Source: Pseudohongiella sp.
Lineage (GTDB): Bacteria; Pseudomonadota; Gammaproteobacteria; Pseudomonadales; Pseudohongiellaceae
Reading direction: 5' to 3'
Assembly (NCBI RefSeq): GCF_011050365.1
Contig: NZ_DRFV01000015.1
Span: 186,001 to 250,000, forward strand
Length of the DNA: 64,000 nt
Below are positions 51,070-59,584 of the stretch, piece by piece. Positions within the stretch are counted from its first letter, which is position 1. The number at the start of each line of letters is the position of its first letter. The notes beneath the pieces are model-generated. The model saw only the letters and a program-made list of their open reading frames with translations. It did no database searches and was not told where the DNA came from. Both the position numbers and the translations under genes were made by a program.

Positions 51070-51874
51070 GCGCTAACGCTCCTGCCGCCGCGGGGGCCAC
51101 TCCTGAGTGTGTTTTCAGCAAGGTTTTAAGCAGTGATCCGTAAGCCTGAATACCACGACTGCCCGGATCCAGAGCCAACGGTGTCATGCCCCGCGAACTG
51201 GCATCCCGCAAACGCGTATCCACCGGGATCGCAGAGTTCCAGACATGCTCAGGCCAGGTTCGGCGCATATGCCGGAAACTGCTGACACCAGCCTGGGTGC
51301 GGCGATCGAACAGGGTTGGCACCAATAGATAAGGCAGCGGCTGACGTCGCGAGCGATTGATCATCTGCAATGTATTGAGCATCCGCTCAACACCCTTGAT
51401 CGCCAGAAATTCGGTTTGCACGGGCACAATCACCTGCTCGGATGCCGCCAGAGCGTTGACCAGCAGCACGCCCAGCGTAGGTGGGCTATCGATGATGACA
51501 TAATCAAAGCGATCCCAAAGGCGGGTCAGTGCGCGTGACACTGCCAGACCCATGCCCTCTTGCGATACCGCATTGCGCTCAAGTGTCGCCAACGCTGTAT
51601 TACCGGGAACCAGAAATAATCCCTGTGCGTCAGTTTCCTTAATGCTTGCATCCAGGATCGAATCATCCAGTTTGCCCATTGGCGCAAACCAGTCAAAACT
51701 GCTGTGAGCCGGCGCTTCGGGCGAATGGCCAAAATAACTGCCCAGCGACCCCTGCGGGTCCAGATCAAGCATCAACACACGTTTGCCCTGGTCGGCTAAC
51801 AGACAGCCAAGGGCAACGGTTGTTGTGGTTTTACCAACACCCCCTTTTTGATTGGCTACCGACCAGACTCTCAT
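51062..51874 (-). CDS. parC: ParA-family ATPase, ParC-like (chemosensory array positioning)
   Basis: 270 residues of the MinD/ParA group: deviant Walker A KGGVGKTTTTVALG at 11-24, Walker A' DYVIIDSPPTLG and LLVPTLFDRRTQ. Position between cheB and the CheW-like gene marks it as the ParC/PA1462 type that recruits chemotaxis arrays to the cell pole, not a chromosome ParA (no ParB nearby). The motC-motD genes that lie between cheB and this gene in P. aeruginosa are absent. Confidence 0.88.
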   Translation of the reverse strand: MRVWSVANQKGGVGKTTTTVALGCLLADQGKRVLMLDLDPQGSLGSYFGHSPEAPAHSSFDWFAPMGKLDDSILDASIKETDAQGLFLVPGNTALATLERNAVSQEGMGLAVSRALTRLWDRFDYVIIDSPPTLGVLLVNALAASEQVIVPVQTEFLAIKGVERMLNTLQMINRSRRQPLPYLLVPTLFDRRTQAGVSSFRHMRRTWPEHVWNSAIPVDTRLRDASSRGMTPLALDPGSRGIQAYGSLLKTLLKTHSGVAPAAAGALAHG

Positions 51875-51908
51875 GTCACCAGGCCTCGCTGCTTACGCAA
51901 GCTCGCTT

Positions 51909-52958
51909 TCAGTTAATTTCTTCGCATAACCGCGGCGCCACACGCCGCAAATCCAATACCTCGTCGACCAGCCCCGCCTTCGCCACGGCCATTGGCATGC
52001 CGTAGATCACGCAACTGGCTTCATCCTGGGCCCAGATCGTGGCCCCTTCCGCTTTCAGCAAGCGGGCCCCATCGCGACCATCTGCCCCCATCCCCGTCAG
52101 GACCACGCCAAGCACCTTGCTGCCCAGGTCACGGGCGACCGATCCAAAGGTGACGTCCAGTGACGGCTTGTAATTGAGTCGCTCATCACCATCGATGACC
52201 CTTAGGCGCATCGGCATGCGGCCATCGAGCAACATCTGTTTGCCGCCAGGGGCCAGATACGCATGCCCTGCCCTGAGCACGTCACCATCGCTGGCCTCGC
52301 TGACGCTGATTTGGCATATCCGGTCCAGACGCTCCGCAAAGGCTTTGGTAAATGTGCCTGGCATATGTTGTACCAACAGTATGGGCAAACGGAAGTTTGC
52401 GGGCAAGCCTGTCAGAACCTCCTGCAACGCCATGGGGCCTCCGGTCGATGCGCCAATGACAACCAGTTGGGTGCCGCGCAGACTTGCCCGGCGGGCGGGC
52501 GCTGCCGGTTCAGTCGTTTTCGCTACCGATGCCGCTGTCGCATCCCGCCCCGGGGCGCTCCTGCTGCCTGACACCAGAATAATACGGTCACACAGAACTT
52601 TTTGTATTTCGTCCGGTTGCCGTGATATCTCGTCAAAGTTCTTCGGCAGAAAGTCAACTGCACCGGCCTCGAGTGCGTCAAGCGTGACACGGGCGCCTTC
52701 ATAGGTCAGTGACGAAAACATCAACACCGGGATGCCCAATTTGCGGTGAATTTGCCGCAACGATGTGATGCCATCCATCACCGGCATTTCATAATCCATG
52801 GTGATGACGTCGGGCCGCAGACGAGTCGCCTCGTCAATGGCTTCCTGGCCATTACTGGCGGTGCCGATGACCTGCATTCTGGCATCCGCATTGATCAACT
52901 CTGTCAGGCGGCGCCGGAAGAACCCTGAATCATCAACCACCAATACTCTAATTGTCAT
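51909..52958 (-). CDS. cheB: chemotaxis methylesterase/deamidase CheB
   Basis: 349 residues. Receiver domain 1-125 (phospho-Asp in TMDYEMPVMDG), linker, and the esterase domain with the catalytic Ser in GASTGGPMAL, His in LVQHMPGTFT and Asp near GMGADGRDGA. CheA-P activates it to remove receptor methyl groups. 75 nt after cheA. Confidence 0.97.
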   Translation of the reverse strand: MTIRVLVVDDSGFFRRRLTELINADARMQVIGTASNGQEAIDEATRLRPDVITMDYEMPVMDGITSLRQIHRKLGIPVLMFSSLTYEGARVTLDALEAGAVDFLPKNFDEISRQPDEIQKVLCDRIILVSGSRSAPGRDATAASVAKTTEPAAPARRASLRGTQLVVIGASTGGPMALQEVLTGLPANFRLPILLVQHMPGTFTKAFAERLDRICQISVSEASDGDVLRAGHAYLAPGGKQMLLDGRMPMRLRVIDGDERLNYKPSLDVTFGSVARDLGSKVLGVVLTGMGADGRDGARLLKAEGATIWAQDEASCVIYGMPMAVAKAGLVDEVLDLRRVAPRLCEEIN

Positions 52959-53033
52959 TGTCCATCTTACCTGTCGGCGCCGCCTGCGGTTTCAGATTCC
53001 GCACTGAGCTTTCATTTTTATGTTTTCTGCGAC

Positions 53034-55280
53034 TTAAGCAGCATACCGTTTAAGCAGACCGGGCACGTCAAGAATGACCGCGATACGGCCGTCACCGGTT
53101 ATCGTTGCGCCTGCCATACCCGGTGTGCCATGCAGCATTCGTCCGAGTGGTTTGATCACTACTTCTTCCTGACCTATCAGCGTATCCACCACAAAACCAA
53201 CCCGCTGTGCCCCCACGGTGACAATCACCACATTGGCGTCGGTTTTGCGCTCGGCATCGCCACGCTGGGCATCCTGCGTCAGCCAACGCCGCAAATGGAA
53301 CAAGGGTAGCGCCTTGTCCCGGACGGTGACCACCTGCTGGCCATCAACAACGTGGGTACCATTGAGATCGAGATTAAAGATTTCACTGACACTGGCCAAC
53401 GGCAGCGCAAACGCCTGCTCGCCCACCAGGATCATCAATGTCGGCATGATAGCCAACGTCAATGGCACCTTGATCTCAATGCGCGTGCCCCGACCGGGCT
53501 TGGAATCAATAAAAACCGAGCCGTTCAACTGGGTGATCTTGGTTTTCACTACATCCATACCCACGCCGCGGCCGGACACATCCGACACCTCGGTCTTGGT
53601 GGAGAAACCGGGGGCAAAAATCAGATCAAAACACTCGCTATTGCTGAGTCGGTCCGCCGCATCTTTATCCATGATGCCTTTCTCGACCGCCTTGCCGCGC
53701 AACATATCCGGATCCATGCCATTGCCATCATCGTTGATAGTCAACAGTATGTGGTCGCCTTCCTGCTCTGCCGACAGCAGAATGGTACCCTGACGTGGTT
53801 TTCCGGCAGCCTGTCGCTTGTCCGGCAATTCGATACCGTGATCGACGGCATTTCTGACCAGGTGGACCAGAGGATCGGCCAGTGCTTCTACCAGATTCTT
53901 GTCCAGGTCGGTTTCTTCGCCGAGCAATTCGAGTACAACATCTTTTTTCAGGCTTCGTGCCAGGTCTCTCACAACGCGGGGGAAACGACCGAACACTTTC
54001 TTGATTGGCTGCATCCGGGTTTTCATTACCGAGGTTTGCAAATCGGCAGTGACGACGTCCAGATTGGCAACCGCCTTGGACAACATTTCATCGGCGGCCG
54101 TGGAACCAATCCGAACCAGTCGGTTTCTGACCAGCACCAGCTCGCCCACCATGTTCATGATGTCATCCAGTCGGCGTGTATCAACCCGTACCGTGGTTTC
54201 AGCAACGGGCGCCTGATCTGCTGCAGCTGCTCTAACTTCCGGTTTGGGTTCGGGTTTGGCGCCAGGTGGTGGCGTTTGCGCGGCAGCAGAGTCGGGCACT
54301 GCTTTCAGGACCGGGCGGGCTTTTGATGTCTCAGCAGGTGCCGCTGCGGGCGGCGCATCAGAGCTGCTGCCGTCTTGCAGTTGATCAAGCAGAGCTTCGA
54401 ATTCGTCGTCGGTGATTTCGTCACTGTTTTGTTGCGCTGAGGGCTTTTCGTTCGCTGAGGGCTTTTTATTCGCTGAAGGCTCTTTGCTCGCTGAAGGCTC
54501 TTTGCTCGCTGAGGGCTCTTTGTTAGCTGAGGGCTCTTTCTCCGCTGAGGGCTCTTTGTTAGCTGAGGGCTCTTTGTTAGCTGACGGCTCTTTCTCCGCT
54601 GACGGCTCTGCCGGTGCGCCCTGTAACTGATCCAGCAGCGCCTCGAACTCATCATCACTGATTTCTTCTGCGTCGCCGGCGGCCGGCGTTGCCGGCGGCT
54701 CGCTGGCCCGGTTTTCCGCTTCTGCTTCGAAGTCGGCAGAATCAAGTGCCGCCAACAACTGATCAAATTCCTCATCTGTCATGTCATCGCTGGCACTGCC
54801 ATCCGCAGCCACTATGGCGACGTCTGCCGCGCCGCGCGCCGCAGAAGCTGTTTCGCTGACATTCGGGTCAGCCGGGACGGAACCAAGGTCGTCGCCGTTC
54901 GCCAGCACCTGCAACGCCTGCAGTAATTCGTCAGACGCGGGTTCCGGCGGAATCCGCTCCTTGATCTGCGCAAACATGTTGTTGACCGCATCAAGCGCCT
55001 GCAGCACGATGTCCATCAATTCAGACGTGACCTGACGCTTGCCGTTACGCAGGTTGTCAAACAGGTTTTCGGTGACGTGACAACAGTCCACCATCGGCGT
55101 CAGTTGCAGGAACCCGGCACCACCTTTGACGGTGTGGAAGCCACGGAAGATGGCATTCAGCAAATTCTTGTCGTCTGGCTGTTTTTCCAGCTGCACAAGC
55201 TGTTCGGAGAGCTGTTCCAGAATCTCCCCGGCCTCAACCAGGAAATCCTCCAGAATCTCTTCGTCATCAAAAAAACTCAT
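53034..55280 (-). CDS. cheA: chemotaxis histidine kinase CheA
   Basis: 748 residues. P1 phosphotransfer domain with His49 (RGFHTVKGGAGFLQL); P3 dimerisation near 360-425; P4 ATPase with the N box LVHLVRNAVDHG and later GRGVGMDVVK; P5 regulatory domain binding CheW at the end. Between P1 and P3 (about 130-360) there is no clear P2 fold; instead three copies of an acidic motif of type D-D/E-E-F-x2-LL-x2-L (167-178, 207-218, 288-301) and ten six-residue repeats (224-283). I infer that these motifs stand in for a CheY- or ParP-docking module. Confidence 0.95.
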   Translation of the reverse strand: MSFFDDEEILEDFLVEAGEILEQLSEQLVQLEKQPDDKNLLNAIFRGFHTVKGGAGFLQLTPMVDCCHVTENLFDNLRNGKRQVTSELMDIVLQALDAVNNMFAQIKERIPPEPASDELLQALQVLANGDDLGSVPADPNVSETASAARGAADVAIVAADGSASDDMTDEEFDQLLAALDSADFEAEAENRASEPPATPAAGDAEEISDDEFEALLDQLQGAPAEPSAEKEPSANKEPSANKEPSAEKEPSANKEPSASKEPSASKEPSANKKPSANEKPSAQQNSDEITDDEFEALLDQLQDGSSSDAPPAAAPAETSKARPVLKAVPDSAAAQTPPPGAKPEPKPEVRAAAADQAPVAETTVRVDTRRLDDIMNMVGELVLVRNRLVRIGSTAADEMLSKAVANLDVVTADLQTSVMKTRMQPIKKVFGRFPRVVRDLARSLKKDVVLELLGEETDLDKNLVEALADPLVHLVRNAVDHGIELPDKRQAAGKPRQGTILLSAEQEGDHILLTINDDGNGMDPDMLRGKAVEKGIMDKDAADRLSNSECFDLIFAPGFSTKTEVSDVSGRGVGMDVVKTKITQLNGSVFIDSKPGRGTRIEIKVPLTLAIMPTLMILVGEQAFALPLASVSEIFNLDLNGTHVVDGQQVVTVRDKALPLFHLRRWLTQDAQRGDAERKTDANVVIVTVGAQRVGFVVDTLIGQEEVVIKPLGRMLHGTPGMAGATITGDGRIAVILDVPGLLKRYAA
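54432..54611 (-). repeat. ten 18-bp tandem repeats in cheA
   Basis: Units code for EPSANK and near relatives (EPSAEK, EPSASK, KPSANE, KPSAQQ). The 18-bp unit keeps frame, so slippage would change linker length, not reading frame. Charged and Pro/Ser-rich, thus a flexible spacer between two of the DDEFEALLDQL motifs. Confidence 0.92.
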
Positions 55281-55331
55281 GTTGCTGTCCCTCTGCGATT
55301 CACCTTCATCAGCCTCGCGCTGTTGCGTGAG

Positions 55332-56195
55332 TCAAAAACCGAGGCTGGACAATAAATCATCCACATCGTCCTGGCCTGACACCACGTCCTGATTATCCTG
55401 CTGATTGATCTGAGGTCCTTCAGCGCGAATACGTTGCTTCTCGTCTTTCTCAGCCTTGTGCTCACCAGCTGCAGGCTTGATTCCGGCTACCTCTTCAACA
55501 TTGCTTGCCAGCTTGACCAGACGCACCAGGCTTTGTTCAACATCACTGACCAGTTCTATGACACGCTTGATCACCTGACCACTCAGATCCTGATATCCCT
55601 GCGCCATCAGAATATCGGTCAGGCGCGTATGGATACTGTGCCCATCGCTGCTGATCCGCTGCAGAAACTGCTCAACACGGTCAAATAACGCCGTTGAAGA
55701 AGCGCCTGATTCGCGGCTTTGTTCCTGAAACGTCTGCCAGTCCTTGTGCATGGCTTCGCTTTCAGCAACAAGTGCCTGCACCATGGGAGCGGCTTCATCA
55801 ACACTATCCATGGTCTTGTTGGCTGCGTCTTCGGTCATCGCGATGACATAATTCAAACGACTGCGCGCATCCGCCATTTCCAGTAGTTCGTGCTTGACTT
55901 CGGAATTGCCATGCAAGCCAATCTCCAGATGAAAGTCTCGCAGGGCATTGTGCAGAGCACGGGTCAGTCGACCGACCTCACAATAAAGGGTTTCATCCCG
56001 GGCCTGATTGATCTGATGAATATGATCAGCAGCCGCTGCCATGTCATCGTCTTGCAGAGACTCCAGCAATGCCTGCTTGTGCAGGTTCAGCGCATCATTA
56101 AAGCTCTTTGCCCCTGCTGCTGCCAAGGCTGCCGTTTCTGCATTCGAGGGGCCTTTGGCCGCTTTTGACAGCGGGTTGTCCTGATTGTCTGACAT
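55332..56195 (-). CDS. cheZ: CheY-P phosphatase CheZ
   Basis: 287 residues, longer than E. coli CheZ (214). A long helical hairpin holds the catalytic Gln in GYQDLSGQVIKRVIELV, and the C-terminal DDVDDLLSSLGF peptide is the CheY-binding tail. An N-terminal Ala-rich extension is extra. It removes phosphate from CheY, ending tumbles or reversals. Confidence 0.93.
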   Translation of the reverse strand: MSDNQDNPLSKAAKGPSNAETAALAAAGAKSFNDALNLHKQALLESLQDDDMAAAADHIHQINQARDETLYCEVGRLTRALHNALRDFHLEIGLHGNSEVKHELLEMADARSRLNYVIAMTEDAANKTMDSVDEAAPMVQALVAESEAMHKDWQTFQEQSRESGASSTALFDRVEQFLQRISSDGHSIHTRLTDILMAQGYQDLSGQVIKRVIELVSDVEQSLVRLVKLASNVEEVAGIKPAAGEHKAEKDEKQRIRAEGPQINQQDNQDVVSGQDDVDDLLSSLGF

Positions 56196-56207
56196 AGGAT
56201 ATTTTCC

Positions 56208-56600
56208 TCAGCGACTGGCATCGATGCGTTCAAAGATCTTTTCGATCTTCTCCTGCAGAGCCGCGGCCGTGAAAGGCTTGACCACATACCCATTCACACC
56301 GGCCTGGGCCGCTGCAATTATCTGATCTCTCTTGGCTTCTGCCGTCACCATCAAAATAGGCAAGGTTTTCAGCTTTTCGCTGGACCGGCACGCCTTCAAC
56401 AGGTCAATGCCAGTCATACCCGGCATATTCCAGTCCGTGATCAGAAAGTCGAATTGCCCGTTCTCCAGCATCGGCAAGGCGGAGCTACCATCATCTGCCT
56501 CAGCGGTATTGGTAAACCCCAGATCCCGTAACAGATTCTTGATAATCCGACGCATTGTTGAGAAATCATCAACAATGAGTATTTTCATGTTCTTGTCCAA
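56208..56600 (-). CDS. cheY: chemotaxis response regulator CheY
   Basis: 130 residues with a TTG start at 56600 (GGAGG 5 nt upstream), giving [16 protein letters not shown], like Vibrio CheY; the ATG at 56588 is poorly spaced from that site. Acidic pocket D12-D13-type (VDDF), phospho-Asp in ITDWNMPGM, Thr in MVTAEAKR and Lys in VVKPFTA. Phosphorylated by CheA, it binds the FliM switch. First gene of the che operon behind a FliA-type promoter. Confidence 0.95.
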   Translation of the reverse strand: MDKNMKILIVDDFSTMRRIIKNLLRDLGFTNTAEADDGSSALPMLENGQFDFLITDWNMPGMTGIDLLKACRSSEKLKTLPILMVTAEAKRDQIIAAAQAGVNGYVVKPFTAAALQEKIEKIFERIDASR

Positions 56601-56667
56601 AACCGCCTCCACGTCATGAGCTCAACCTGGTGAGATGCGCCACCCGGCACGGTATCTCCCTGACAGG

Positions 56668-56694
56668 TTATCGCTTGAAAGGTAAAAAAATTTA
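56668..56694 (-). promoter_or_regulatory. sigma-28 (FliA) promoter of the che operon
   Basis: TAAA (56691-56694), exact 15-nt spacer, AGCGATAA (56668-56675) on the minus strand; consensus is TAAA-N15-GCCGATAA, so six of eight -10 bases match. It lies 68 nt before the cheY start. A TATAAT at 56728-56733 further upstream might be a second, weaker promoter. Confidence 0.75.
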
Positions 56695-56774
56695 GCATTA
56701 ATCAGGAAATAAATTCAGATGGTGAGCATTATAGCTCAGTGAAGATATCAATTGGGGAGCGATGACACCAGGAT

Positions 56775-57515
56775 TCAACGCCACTCCTGAAGCCTGGAAC
56801 GCAGGCGCAGAGCGGCCTGGCTATGGATCTGACTGATGCGGGACTCACTGACGCCCAGCACTTCTCCAATCTCTTTCAGATTGAGCTCTTCATCATAATA
56901 AAGTGCCAAAACCAGCTTTTCGCGCTCCGGCAACCCTTCGATGGCCACGGCCAGGTGTGAACGGAAGTCTTCATCCTGCAGCTCCTCTGCGGGCCCGGAC
57001 ATTTCGCCTGAAACCGCTTCCAGCGCAGAATCATCGCCACCTTCTGTCAGGTCATCAAAGCTGAACAGTCGACTGCCGGACGCATCCTGCAGGATGGTGT
57101 AATACGTTTCAAGGTCGATACCCAGCTCTTTTGCTACTTCGTGATCCTTGGCGTCACTGCCGGTGCGCATTTCCACCGACTTTACCGCTGCAGCCACTTC
57201 ACGGGACTTTCGATGCACCGAGCGTGGCGCCCAGTCTCCCCGGCGGATCTCGTCAAGCATGGCGCCACGGATACGAATACCGGCATACGTCTCGAAGCTG
57301 GCGCCTTTGGAGACATCGTATTTGCGAGCCGCTTCCAGCAAACCGATCATGCCTGACTGTATCAGGTCATCCAGTTGCACACTGGATGGCATCCGCATCA
57401 GCAAATGATGCGCGATTCGCTTCACCAGCGGCGCGTGTTGCGTGACCAGTTCGTTCATGTTGCCAGTCTGGACGTCCTGGTAAACTGAAGCGCCTGTAGG
57501 TGATGTCATAAACAA
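56775..57515 (-). CDS. fliA: flagellar sigma factor FliA (sigma-28)
   Basis: 246 residues. Regions 2 (YDVSKGASFETYAGIRIRGAMLDEIRRGDW in part), 3 and 4 (LKEIGEVLGVSESRISQIHSQA in part) are complete. It drives late flagellar and chemotaxis genes, very likely including the cheY operon next door. It follows fleN by 16 nt. A second Met (57509) may be the real start. Confidence 0.96.
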   Translation of the reverse strand: MFMTSPTGASVYQDVQTGNMNELVTQHAPLVKRIAHHLLMRMPSSVQLDDLIQSGMIGLLEAARKYDVSKGASFETYAGIRIRGAMLDEIRRGDWAPRSVHRKSREVAAAVKSVEMRTGSDAKDHEVAKELGIDLETYYTILQDASGSRLFSFDDLTEGGDDSALEAVSGEMSGPAEELQDEDFRSHLAVAIEGLPEREKLVLALYYDEELNLKEIGEVLGVSESRISQIHSQAALRLRSRLQEWR

Positions 57516-57531
57516 TCCCGTTGAGCCCTTT

Positions 57532-58383
57532 TCAGGACATACCTTGCACGAGTCGTTCTACAAAAAACTCAATTTGACCGCTGGCCTGTGTTCTTACCGG
57601 CCACTGGCTGACTTCTTTGGCCAACCGGCGGTACGCGCCGGCAGCCTTGCTGCCCGGATAGGCGTCCAGAGTTGGCCGTTGTCGCTGCACCGCTTTACGA
57701 AGTGTCTCATCATAAGGTATATCGCCGGCATAACGCAGATTCACGTCGAGGAACCGCCCGGCAACACCCGCAAATCGGTTAAACATGTTCCGACCTTCGT
57801 CAGCGGATCGTGTCATGTTGGCGACGATCCTGAAATCCTGCAAATGACAGTCCCGGTGCAGCAGCTTGATCAGTGCGTAGGCATCGGTCATTGACGAAGG
57901 TTCGTCACAAACCACCACCAATACCTCTTGCGCGGCGCGCACGAAACTCACTACAGAATCCGAGATTCCTGCGGCTGTATCAATCACCAACACATCCAGC
58001 TCATCCGCCAGTTCACTGAAAGCATGCACGATGCCGGCATGCTGATTGGGACCCATAGTCACCAGGGTCTGCACACCAGACGAAGCCGGTATGACATTGA
58101 TACCGTGAGAGGCCACCATGATGTCGCGCAGCCCGCACTCACCTGACAGCACATCTGCGATGGTCCGCTGGGCTTTGATACCCAGCAAAATATCAACATT
58201 GGCCAGACCCAGGTCAGCATCCATCAGCACCACGCGTTTGTCCAGTTGTGCCAACGCCAGGCTGAGATTGACCGAAATACTTGTTTTCCCTACGCCACCT
58301 TTACCTCCGGTGACCGCAAGCACTTGAATGGGATGCATCCCCTGTTTTCTCCCCAACTGGTTATATCCGGCCTGTGCCGCCAA
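57532..58383 (-). CDS. fleN: flagellar number regulator FleN/FlhG (ParA family)
   Basis: 283 residues. MinD-type ATPase with TGGKGGVGKTSISVNL, DADLGLANVDILLG and VVDTAAGISD-like segment (VIDTAAGISDSVVSFV). FleN binds FleQ and limits polar flagella to one. The reading starts 4 nt after flhF; the Met at 58338 (GGGGAG 10 nt before it) is a plausible shorter start. Confidence 0.94.
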   Translation of the reverse strand: MAAQAGYNQLGRKQGMHPIQVLAVTGGKGGVGKTSISVNLSLALAQLDKRVVLMDADLGLANVDILLGIKAQRTIADVLSGECGLRDIMVASHGINVIPASSGVQTLVTMGPNQHAGIVHAFSELADELDVLVIDTAAGISDSVVSFVRAAQEVLVVVCDEPSSMTDAYALIKLLHRDCHLQDFRIVANMTRSADEGRNMFNRFAGVAGRFLDVNLRYAGDIPYDETLRKAVQRQRPTLDAYPGSKAAGAYRRLAKEVSQWPVRTQASGQIEFFVERLVQGMS

Positions 58384-58387
58384 TTCG

Positions 58388-59539
58388 CTAGTTTAACCCA
58401 GCAACACGCAACTCTTCCGGTGACTGACTGCCATATTCGGTCATCAGCCGTTCTTTCTCAACCGGTACCGACGCCTGACGTCGACCCAACGCAACAGCGC
58501 GCTTGACCAGGACCTGAGCCTGCGCCTGCGCAATATCATCAGGAATCGCCTGCCCGAAGGTTTCATAAACAACCGGCAAGTTGCGCTCGATCGTCAATGC
58601 CAGAGCATCACCCAGCACACACGCCTCGTCCAGATGAGTGAGAATACACGCAGAAACTTCTGCCGTCGAACAGGTTTTCCACGCCGCACGCAAAACCTGC
58701 GCCTGACTTGTCGTTGGCAGCACCAGCCATTTACGGACTTGCGGCTGATCACGCAACAAAGTCAACTGCCGCTGCTGCTCCGGATGATGAGACGGCAAAC
58801 CTGCCGTATCAATCAGCACCAGTTTTTTATGTCCCAGGCTATCAAGTGTCTCGTCCAGCGACTGCTGGTTCTCCACAATCCTCACGCTGACGCCCAGTAT
58901 CCGGCCCAGGGTGCGCAACTGCTCGTGCGCGGCCAGACGAAAACTGTCCGTGGTCACCAACGCGACATCCTGCGGACCATGTTGCAACACATAACGGGTT
59001 GCAAGCTTGGCGATGGTTGTGGTTTTTCCGGCACCGGTAGGGCCCAGAAACGCAAACACACCGCCCTGCTCTATTGGGTCGTGACCCAGCACCGGTAGGG
59101 CTTTTACCAGACTTCCCAATACCTGCTTCCAGACCTGATCAAGCGTTTTGCCCGGCTTTACGGTCGCTAACAAGCGTCGGCTCAGGAATCCGGGCACACC
59201 CATGGCAGACAGACGCTCCCAGACCACCGCCTGCAATGGCGAATGGCTGCTGAACTGTTCCCATGCCAAACCGTTGAGACGTTGCTGCAGCAAGGTGCGG
59301 ATACTGTGCAGCTCATTACGCATGGCGCCTATCTCGGCCTTACTGGCAGAGGGCGGTGGCGTATCACCCGGCACCGGCCCCTTGTTGACAACCGGCGCCG
59401 GACTTAACGTCGCTATAACTTCGACGCCACCGGTTGCAAGACTGCGCGTTGATAAAATGGCAGCGTCATCCCCGAGTTCCTCTCGGACCTGAAGTAGCGC
59501 GTGGCGCATGTCTTTGGCCAGGATCTTTTTAAGCTGCAT
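58388..59539 (-). CDS. flhF: flagellar SRP-like GTPase FlhF
   Basis: 383 residues. The N-terminal basic and linker region (1-160), then the NG GTPase domain with GPTGAGKTTTIAKLA, DSFR, DTAGLPSHH and THLDEA. FlhF marks the pole where the flagellum is built. 45 nt after flhA. Confidence 0.95.
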   Translation of the reverse strand: MQLKKILAKDMRHALLQVREELGDDAAILSTRSLATGGVEVIATLSPAPVVNKGPVPGDTPPPSASKAEIGAMRNELHSIRTLLQQRLNGLAWEQFSSHSPLQAVVWERLSAMGVPGFLSRRLLATVKPGKTLDQVWKQVLGSLVKALPVLGHDPIEQGGVFAFLGPTGAGKTTTIAKLATRYVLQHGPQDVALVTTDSFRLAAHEQLRTLGRILGVSVRIVENQQSLDETLDSLGHKKLVLIDTAGLPSHHPEQQRQLTLLRDQPQVRKWLVLPTTSQAQVLRAAWKTCSTAEVSACILTHLDEACVLGDALALTIERNLPVVYETFGQAIPDDIAQAQAQVLVKRAVALGRRQASVPVEKERLMTEYGSQSPEELRVAGLN

Positions 59540-59584
59540 TTTTGCTCCTCACATCTCGTTTACTGTTGTTCCGATCAACGACCG

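Noticed and set aside
51062-51874. Chromosome-partition ParA
   Set aside because: No ParB or parS-like repeats nearby and the gene sits between cheB and a CheW-like gene, the known ParC position.
54432-54611. Regular repeats in cheA as a possible CRISPR
   Set aside because: 18-bp units without spacers, in frame and coding.
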